Assembly: GCF_015751905.1 (NCBI RefSeq)
Contig: NZ_JADOUF010000001.1
Location: forward strand, 3,162,001-3,226,000
Length of the DNA: 64,000 nucleotides
Direction of reading: 5' to 3'
Origin: Longispora fulva
Lineage (GTDB): Bacteria; Actinomycetota; Actinomycetes; Mycobacteriales; Micromonosporaceae
Part shown: piece after piece, positions 58,459 to 64,000 of the stretch
Layout: each line of letters begins with the position of its first letter
Position numbering within the stretch: the first letter of the stretch is position 1
The notes under the pieces: generated by a model
Database searches by the model: none
The model's input: only the letters and a program-made list of their open reading frames with translations
What the model was told of the DNA's origin: nothing
Program-made: the position numbers and the translations under genes

Positions 58459-59862
58459 TCAGTCCGGGTGGTGGACGCTGAGGTCGCCGTAGGCCCGTAA
58501 AACGCCGGCCAGGTCGCCGGGTTCGTCCCGCAGAACGGCGTCCAGGAAGGCCAGGGTGGCCGCGGCGACGACGCGCGGACTCCCGGTGCGGCCCAGGGAG
58601 CCGACGATCGACGGCACGGGCGGCAGGTACAGGGGGCCGTCCATGAAGGTCAGATGTGCGGCGCCGGGGATGGTGAGCCGGTAGCTCGTCGCGGTGCTGG
58701 ACGTGAGCGCCTCGGTGAGGCGGGGCATGTAGCGCGGGTCGGTTCCCGGGGTGACGGCCTGGGTGAACGCGAGCGTCGGCTGGTCCAGGGCGGGCGATGT
58801 CGGGCCGTGCGGGAAGCCGTCCAGATCGACGACGGCGTCGAACCGGCGATCCTGCCGGGCCGCCTGCACGGCCGCGGCACCTCCCATGGAGTGGCCGGAC
58901 ACCGCGACCCGGCCGGTGTCCAGGCGTCCGCGCAGCGGGCCGGCGAGACTGTCCAGCTGGGTGAGGACGAAGCTGAGGTCGGCGGCCCGCACCGCTGTCC
59001 AACCGGCCGCCAACTGGTCGTCCCTGTCCCGGTCCCCGCTGGAGCGGGTCTCGGTGGTGATGGCTCGGCCATCGGCGAGGACGACGACCGCGGAGTCGTA
59101 CGGGTGGTCGAGGGCCGCGACCACATAGCCGTGGCTGGCCAGTTCCTCCGCCCAGGCGGTGTTCTGGGTGCGCACTCCGCTCGACCCGGGCGAGAACAAC
59201 ACGACGGGGAACCGACCGCCCGCGCTGTCCACCGGGGCGTCGGAGACCGCGTGGGTGTGGGCGCGCGCAACACCGTCGACCAGGAAACCCGGCAGGCCGG
59301 CCTCGCGGGCGAGGGCCGCGGAGACGGTGCGCGCCTCGTGCTCCGTGCGTCCGAGGTACCGGGCCCGCGGCACCCCCGCGGGGCTCTTCCGCGCGGGGTA
59401 CCAGAGCTGGACCACGACGGTGCGCCGGTCGTCCGGATCGGCGGTGAACGTCTCGGGGCGGCCGGGGTCGGTCCACTGCTCCACACGGGTGCCGACCGCG
59501 AAGTCGCCCGACGGTGCGGGGAACACGGGCACGGGAAAGGCCCAGGCGGCCACCGGGCCCGTGGCGATCAGGCCGACGCAGGCCACCGAACCCGGCACCG
59601 CCAGCCACCAGCGGGCCCGCCACGGCGGCCGGCCGGTGCGGCGTCGCACCACAGGAGCGAAGGCGAACGGCGACGCGAGGGCCGCGCCCGCCAGTACCGG
59701 CAGAGTCTGCCAGCGGATCCCCGCCACACTCAGCAGGATCGCGGACAGCGCGGCGACCGCGCCCGCCGCGATCGTGACGCGGGGGCGGGCCGCGGGGGGA
59801 AGCCAGCGCGCCACCACCAGTGCGACGGCGCCCAGCAGGGCGAGGATTTCCAGGGGGGACAT
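58459..59862 (-). CDS. membrane-anchored PAF-acetylhydrolase/chlorophyllase-like alpha/beta hydrolase
   Basis: A 467-residue protein with three or four N-terminal membrane segments (residues ~3-110) and an extracytoplasmic alpha/beta hydrolase of the PAF-AH isoform II type: 'VVVQLWYPARKSPAGVPRARYLG', oxyanion 'FPVVLFSPGSSGVRTQNTAWAEELASHGYVVAALDHPYDS', nucleophile 'VAVSGHSMGGAAAVQAARQDRRFDAVVDLDGF', and His in 'IPGAAHLTFMDGPLY'. It should hydrolyse lipid or small esters outside the membrane. GTG 59877 is an alternative start. Confidence 0.88.
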   Translation of the reverse strand: MSPLEILALLGAVALVVARWLPPAARPRVTIAAGAVAALSAILLSVAGIRWQTLPVLAGAALASPFAFAPVVRRRTGRPPWRARWWLAVPGSVACVGLIATGPVAAWAFPVPVFPAPSGDFAVGTRVEQWTDPGRPETFTADPDDRRTVVVQLWYPARKSPAGVPRARYLGRTEHEARTVSAALAREAGLPGFLVDGVARAHTHAVSDAPVDSAGGRFPVVLFSPGSSGVRTQNTAWAEELASHGYVVAALDHPYDSAVVVLADGRAITTETRSSGDRDRDDQLAAGWTAVRAADLSFVLTQLDSLAGPLRGRLDTGRVAVSGHSMGGAAAVQAARQDRRFDAVVDLDGFPHGPTSPALDQPTLAFTQAVTPGTDPRYMPRLTEALTSSTATSYRLTIPGAAHLTFMDGPLYLPPVPSIVGSLGRTGSPRVVAAATLAFLDAVLRDEPGDLAGVLRAYGDLSVHHPD

Positions 59863-60164
59863 GAAGATCTCGGTCACCCGTCCATACTCGGCGCCGGGTA
59901 CGCGCCGCCACATCCGTCCGCGGTCGCCAACGGGTACGACCGGGGTGGCGATCCCCGGCGGGCCCCGGTGCGACCGGGGCGGCAATCGGGTACGCCGGAT
60001 CAGTGTCCGCCCTGCGACCACGGGAGGTGACGGGGCTCATCCCCCGGTCGTATCCCGGCGCGGCGTCATCAGACCGTGGACCCATGGGCTTCGCGGGGCC
60101 CGCGGCCTACCGTGAACGTGCCGTCGGCTCAGATCCGGGTGTACGCGGCGGACAGGGACGGGGC
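59863..60164. other. intergenic region between divergent hydrolase and kinase genes
   Basis: About 300 bases carrying the divergent promoters. GC-rich with short repeated GACCGGGG-type words, but no convincing gene, operator or hairpin was seen. Confidence 0.4.
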
Positions 60165-61418
60165 ATGACCGAGGCGGCCGGCAGGGTGCGGTGGACGGAG
60201 ACAGTCCCACGGCTGACGACGCACGCGGACGTGGCCTCCGCACGAACGGCGCGACGGGCGACAGCCGTCGGGCGCTGGTGCTCCCGGGTGCCGCCCATGG
60301 TGTGGGACGCGCTGCTGCCGACGCTTCTCCTCGTCAACGTCGTGACCACCCGCGCGCCGCGGGACATGCCGGTGGCCATGGCCCTCACCGCCGCCCTCGC
60401 GCTGCCCCTGGTGTGGCGGCACCGGGCCCCGCTCACGGTGTTCTGCGCCGTGGCGGCAGCGGCTTTCGTCCAGTGGCTGCTGGACGTCCCACTGCCGGCG
60501 GACATCGCCCTGCTGGTGGCTCTCTACACGGCGGCGGCGCACTCGGGCCGGCGCGGCACGCTCCTCGCCGGCGCCGTCGTGGAGGCCGGGGTCCTGATGG
60601 CCTGTCTGCGCTGGGCGCCGGCGGGCGCGTTCCCGACCCCCTTCGTCGCGGTCACCGCGATGGTCGTCGCCGCCGCCGTCCTCGGGGTGAACGTGCGGAC
60701 CACGCGCGCCTACCTCGCGGCCGTGCAGGAGCGGGCCGCACGCCGGGAACGGGAACAGGAACAGCGGGCGCGGCTGGCCGTCGCCGAGGAGAGGACCCGC
60801 ATCACCCGGGAGATGCACGACATCGTCACCCACAACCTGTCCGTCATGGTCGCGCTCACCGACGCCGCCGTCTACACCCAGCACCGCTCGCCCGACCGGA
60901 CCACCGCCGCGATGCTCCAGGTCTCCGAGACGGGCCGACAGGCCCTGACCGACATGCGGCGCGCGTTGGGCGTCCTGCGGACCGACGAACCGGACGCGGA
61001 GCGCCACCCGTTGCCCGGCATCGCACACCTGGAGGCCCTCGCCGACCAGATGTGCGCCGCCGGGCTGGCGACCCGCCTCGACGTCGAAGGCGGCCACGGA
61101 CACATACCCGCCACCGCGCAACTCACCGTCTACCGCCTGGTGCAGGAAGCCTTGACCAACGCCCTCAAGCACACGCCCACCGGTACCCGCGCGCAGGTCC
61201 GGATCCTGTGCTCCGCCGGGACTGTCACCGTGGACGTCACCGACAACGGCCCCTGCCCGCCGACTCCCGCAGCCACCCGCTCCGGCCACGGCATCGCCGG
61301 CATGCGCGAGCGCGCGGCCACGTACGGGGGGACGTTGCGGGCGGGACTGCTTCCGGGCGGCGGGTGGGGAGTTCGTACCCGTCTCGTCCTCGGCGGCGGT
61401 GGGGCGGAGTCCGCATGA
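60165..61418 (+). CDS. NarL-type sensor histidine kinase
   Basis: A 417-residue kinase: five or six N-terminal membrane segments (~residues 45-180), a coiled linker ('AVQERAARREREQEQRARLAVAEERTRI'), a HisKA_3 domain with the phospho-acceptor His in 'TREMHDIVTHNLSVMV' (near 219), and an HATPase_c domain ('LTVYRLVQEALTNALKHTP', 'VTDNGPC', 'GHGIAGMRERAATYGGTL'). The ATP-lid glycines are present. Its stop overlaps the response-regulator gene (ATGA), so the two form one two-component system. The stimulus is unknown. Confidence 0.95.
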   Translation: MTEAAGRVRWTETVPRLTTHADVASARTARRATAVGRWCSRVPPMVWDALLPTLLLVNVVTTRAPRDMPVAMALTAALALPLVWRHRAPLTVFCAVAAAAFVQWLLDVPLPADIALLVALYTAAAHSGRRGTLLAGAVVEAGVLMACLRWAPAGAFPTPFVAVTAMVVAAAVLGVNVRTTRAYLAAVQERAARREREQEQRARLAVAEERTRITREMHDIVTHNLSVMVALTDAAVYTQHRSPDRTTAAMLQVSETGRQALTDMRRALGVLRTDEPDAERHPLPGIAHLEALADQMCAAGLATRLDVEGGHGHIPATAQLTVYRLVQEALTNALKHTPTGTRAQVRILCSAGTVTVDVTDNGPCPPTPAATRSGHGIAGMRERAATYGGTLRAGLLPGGGWGVRTRLVLGGGGAESA

Positions 61419-62074
61419 CGATCCGCGTCCTGATCGTCGACGACGAGGCGCTGCTCCGGATGGCGTTCAGCATGCTCCTGGAGGCCCAGCCCGACATGGC
61501 ACCGGTCGGCGAGGCCGCCGACGGCGTCGGGGCCGTCCGCCTCGCCCGGGAGGTGCGCCCCGATGTCGTCCTCATGGACGTCCGGATGCCCGGGACCGAC
61601 GGGATCGAGGCGACCCGACAGATCATCGAGGCCTGCCCGCGCAGCAGGGTACTGATCCTGACCACCTTCGACCTGGACGAGTACGCCTTCGCCGGACTCC
61701 ACGCCGGAGCCTCGGGCTTCCTGCTGAAGAACACCAGGCCCGAGGAGTTCCTCACCGCGATCCGCAGCGTCGCGGCGGGCGACGCGGTGGTCTCCCCGCG
61801 GATCACCCGGCGCCTGCTGGAGAACCTCCGCCCGCACCTCACCGGCGGCGAGGCCGACCACGACGAGCGGCTGGGTCGGCTCAGCGCCCGTGAACGCGAG
61901 GTGCTCGTCCAGGTGGGCCGCGGGCTGTCCAACACCGAGATCGCGGCCGCGCTGTACCTCGCGGAGGCGACCGTGAAGTCGCACCTGGGGCGGGTCCTGC
62001 ACAAGCTCGAACTCCGCGACCGGATTCAGGCCGTGATCTTCGCCTACGAGAGCCGACTCATCCACCTGGCATGA
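61415..62074 (+). CDS. LuxR/NarL-family response regulator
   Basis: A 219-residue regulator: receiver domain with acidic pocket D9/D10, phospho-acceptor D55 ('VVLMDVRMPG') and K105 ('GFLLKNT'), and a C-terminal LuxR HTH ('RLSAREREVLVQVGRGLSNTEIAAALYLAEATVKSHLGRVLHKLELRDRIQAV'). Partner of the overlapping kinase gene. The target is unknown; the divergent membrane hydrolase gene is a candidate. Confidence 0.95.
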   Translation: MTIRVLIVDDEALLRMAFSMLLEAQPDMAPVGEAADGVGAVRLAREVRPDVVLMDVRMPGTDGIEATRQIIEACPRSRVLILTTFDLDEYAFAGLHAGASGFLLKNTRPEEFLTAIRSVAAGDAVVSPRITRRLLENLRPHLTGGEADHDERLGRLSAREREVLVQVGRGLSNTEIAAALYLAEATVKSHLGRVLHKLELRDRIQAVIFAYESRLIHLA

Positions 62075-62098
62075 CGCGCACCCCGTCGGCCCCCGTTC

Positions 62099-62581
62099 TC
62101 AGCGCGGTGCGGGCCCTGACTGGTCCCAGCCGGGCGCGTTGACGTGCAGCGTCGTCTCGCCCCGGCCGACCTCCTGACCGCACGCGCGGCAGATCGTGAC
62201 CGGGTCGAGCGGCTGCCCGCAGATGTGCTCAAGCGTCACCGGCGGGGTGTCGGCCAGCCACTTGTCGCCCCAGGACAGCAGCGCGAGCATCACGGGCCGC
62301 AGTTCGGTGCCGGCTTCGGTGAGGTGGTACTCGTGGCGTTCGGGCCGCTCGGAGTACTGGCGGCGTTCCAGGACGCCGGCCTCGACCAGGCCGCGGAGCC
62401 GGGCGGCCATCCGGTCGCGCGGGGCTCCGGTGTTGCGGACGATGTCGACGAACCGGTGGTTGCCGTAGGTGATCTCGCGGACCGCCAGCAGGGCCCACCG
62501 TTCGCCGAGGAGTTGGAGGGCCGCGGCGACGGAGCACGGCCGGCCGGGCAGTGCGGTCCAATCCACGTGTGGCGTCGTCAT
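62099..62581 (-). CDS. HxlR-family transcriptional regulator
   Basis: A 160-residue winged-helix protein of the HxlR/MarR-like type: 'CSVAAALQLLGERWALLAVREITYGNHRFVDIVRNTGAPRDRMAARLRGLVEAGVLERRQYSERPERHEYHLTEAGTELRPVMLALLSWGDKWL', opening with the C-x7-L-x-G-x-R-W pattern of this family. A tail has a Cys pair ('EHICGQPLDPVTICRACGQ') that may bind zinc or sense redox. It diverges from an MFS drug exporter gene 45 bases away and probably represses it. Confidence 0.92.
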   Translation of the reverse strand: MTTPHVDWTALPGRPCSVAAALQLLGERWALLAVREITYGNHRFVDIVRNTGAPRDRMAARLRGLVEAGVLERRQYSERPERHEYHLTEAGTELRPVMLALLSWGDKWLADTPPVTLEHICGQPLDPVTICRACGQEVGRGETTLHVNAPGWDQSGPAPR

Positions 62582-62590
62582 ACGACTAGG

Positions 62591-62619
62591 TTGCCATATC
62601 AAACCGACTCGGCTAGCGT
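62591..62619 (+). promoter_or_regulatory. promoter of the MFS exporter
   Basis: TTGCCA (62591-62596) and TAGCGT (62614-62619), 17 bases apart, place the transcription start within a few bases of the ATG at 62627, so the mRNA is nearly leaderless. The site lies in the 45-bp HxlR-exporter gap, where the repressor should bind. Confidence 0.6.
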
Positions 62620-62626
62620 CGCCCCC

Positions 62627-64000
62627 ATGTCAGTTCGAGAATCAAACCGTCCAGTCCAAGCGGTACCTCCGCGCACCGGCCGGGTCTTCGCGATCGTCGC
62701 CCTCGCCGTCGGCATGGCCAACCTGGACCTGTTCGTGGTCAACGTCGCCCTCCCGGTGATCGGCCGCGACTTCCACGGCGCCCCACTGTCGTCCCTGTCC
62801 TGGGTCCTCAACGGCTACGCCATCGTGTTCGCCGCCCTGCTCGTCCCGCTCGGCCGGATCGCCGACCGGATCGGCCACCGGACAGGGTTCCTGCTCGGCC
62901 TGGGCACCTTCACCCTCGCCTCCGCACTGTGCGCGCTGTGCCCGTCGGTCGGCTGGCTGATCGCCGCCCGGGTACTCCAGGCCGCCGGCGCCGCACTGTG
63001 CGTGCCGACCTCGCTGGCACTCCTGCTGGCCGCCGCCGCACCCGAGCGACGCGCACCGCTGGTCCGCGCCTGGGTCGCGGTGGGCGGCGTGGCCGCGGCG
63101 CTCGGCCCGGTGCTGGGCGGACTGCTCACCCAGATCGACTGGCGCTGGGTCTTCCTGATCAACGTGCCGATCGGCGTCGCCGGCCTGGTGCTCGGCCCCC
63201 GCGTGCTACCGCGCAACGACGCGCGGGCCGACAAGCCCTGGCCGGACATGCTCGGCAGCGCACTCATGATCTTCGCGGTCGGAGCACTGGCGCTGGCCCT
63301 GGTCAAGGCCGACGACTGGGGCTGGGGGTCCGTCCGGTTCGGCGGCACCGTCGCGGTCGCGGTCCTCGCCGCCGCGCTGTTCGTGTGGCGATCCGCCGTG
63401 CACCCAGCGCCGGTGCTGGACATGTCACTGCTGCGGGTGCGCGGCTTCGGCGTCGCGACCGTCGCCGCCACGCTGTTCACCGTCGCGTTCGCGATGATGC
63501 TGCTGTCCGTCGTGCTGTGGTGCCAGCAGGTCCTCGGCTACTCTGCGGTGCAGACCGGGCTTGCGGTCGCGCCCGGACCATTGATGGTGCCGCTGCTGTC
63601 CCTGATGGTCAGCGGACTGGCGCGCCGGATGGGCGGCGCGAACCGGGTCGCGGCGCTCGGCACCGCGCTGTTCGCCGGCGGCATCGCCTGGTGGGCGGCG
63701 AGCGTGGACCCGAGCGTGCCCGCCAGCTACCCGAGCCAGATCCTGCCCGGGATGGTGCTGACCGGGATCGGCGTCGGGCTCACCCTGCCGGCGTTGATCG
63801 GCTCGGCGGCCGCGGCCCTGCCCGCCACCCAGTTCGCCACCGGCTCCGCCGTGATCCAGATGGGCCGACAGGTCGGCTCGGTGCTCGGCATCTCGCTGCT
63901 GGTCACCGTCCTGGGCGGCCGGAGCGGCCAGGACCCGGTGGAGATGTTCCGCTCGGGCTGGCTGGTGCTGCTGGGCGTCTGCGCGGTCGCGCTGGTGGCC
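62627..64000 (+). CDS. MFS drug exporter, DHA2 (EmrB/QacA) type, 3' end outside window
   Basis: At least 458 residues, open to the window edge. Helix 1 motif 'ANLDLFVVNVALPVIGRDF' is the L-D-x-x-V-V-N-V-A-L-P of 14-helix exporters; 'GRIADRIGHRTGFLLGL' is motif A; 'ARVLQAAGAALCVPTSLALLL' and 'AWVAVGGVAAALGPVLGGLLTQIDWRWVFLINVPIG' are motifs B and C. The loss of the usual Thr after L-D is noted. Control by the divergent HxlR regulator is likely. Substrate unknown. Confidence 0.93.
   Translation, partial: MSVRESNRPVQAVPPRTGRVFAIVALAVGMANLDLFVVNVALPVIGRDFHGAPLSSLSWVLNGYAIVFAALLVPLGRIADRIGHRTGFLLGLGTFTLASALCALCPSVGWLIAARVLQAAGAALCVPTSLALLLAAAAPERRAPLVRAWVAVGGVAAALGPVLGGLLTQIDWRWVFLINVPIGVAGLVLGPRVLPRNDARADKPWPDMLGSALMIFAVGALALALVKADDWGWGSVRFGGTVAVAVLAAALFVWRSAVHPAPVLDMSLLRVRGFGVATVAATLFTVAFAMMLLSVVLWCQQVLGYSAVQTGLAVAPGPLMVPLLSLMVSGLARRMGGANRVAALGTALFAGGIAWWAASVDPSVPASYPSQILPGMVLTGIGVGLTLPALIGSAAAALPATQFATGSAVIQMGRQVGSVLGISLLVTVLGGRSGQDPVEMFRSGWLVLLGVCAVALVA

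Noticed and set aside
1-64000. tRNA, rRNA, CRISPR array, insertion sequence or prophage genes
   Set aside because: Read through for T-loop motifs, transposase signatures, direct-repeat arrays and phage structural genes; none could be supported by eye.

Overview
The window is high-GC actinobacterial DNA. Nearly all genes show strong G/C third-position bias, 4-nt start/stop overlaps are common, and the families are typical of actinomycetes (DUF2690, FBP, DrrAB-type ABC, PadR plus membrane-protein pairs, XRE/NB-ARC regulators). A secondary-metabolite-rich soil actinomycete is the likely source; the genus cannot be told from the sequence. No rRNA, tRNA, CRISPR array or intact transposase was seen.

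Layout. 1-6,600: small enzymes and regulators: an ECF sigma factor (cut by the window edge) with its YCII partner, a cupin, three DHFR/RibD-C family entries (one broken), an O-methyltransferase with a TetR regulator and two operator-like palindromes, and an alpha/beta hydrolase. 6,800-9,620: a GDT1/UPF0016 transporter behind a clear yybP-ykoY manganese riboswitch, and a CopC-CopD-type membrane protein behind an IdeR-like iron box. 9,800-18,560: a run of exported proteins: small secreted proteins, a seven-blade RCC1 propeller, a 1,295-residue multidomain SGNH hydrolase, a DUF2690 protein and a ricin-type lectin. 18,800-25,100: an FBP zinc protein divergent from a TetR gene, a DNase I-fold hydrolase, a vancomycin-type glycosyltransferase, and a DHFR / 39-residue membrane peptide / VOC chain joined by 4-nt overlaps.

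The most notable region is 25,434-40,845, a biosynthetic gene cluster. A nine-gene leftward run (acyl-CoA-dehydrogenase-type flavoenzyme, ABC solute-binding lipoprotein, Lys/Orn N-hydroxylase, methionyl-tRNA-synthetase-like enzyme, FAD amine oxidase, ATP-grasp ligase, small beta-rich protein, BBE-type FAD oxidase, flavin reductase) diverges from a rightward run (MFS exporter, possible 42-residue peptide, cupin, Eis-type acetyltransferase). N-hydroxylase, MetRS-like protein, cupin and DAO-type oxidase together are the signature of hydrazine (N-N bond) natural product pathways. In the characterised pathways known to me cupin and MetRS-like parts form one fused hydrazine synthetase; here they are separate genes on opposite strands. 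I infer that an N-hydroxylated diamine is joined to an aminoacyl adenylate to make a hydrazine, the oxidase cleaves it to a small hydrazino acid, and the ligase, acetyltransferase and flavoenzymes tailor it before export.

The right flank (40,850-46,000) is scarred: a frameshifted dprA-like relic fused to the end of an LLM oxidoreductase gene, a broken DUF6036/AbiEii-type toxin after its intact partner, and a lower-GC GNAT pair, around an intact DrrAB-type ABC exporter. 46,000-64,000 holds a NUDIX hydrolase, two PadR/membrane-protein modules, a secreted trypsin-like protease, a GNAT / tandem-CMD / ComB operon, an LRR protein, a PAF-acetylhydrolase-like membrane hydrolase, a two-component system, and an HxlR regulator divergent from an MFS drug exporter cut by the window end.
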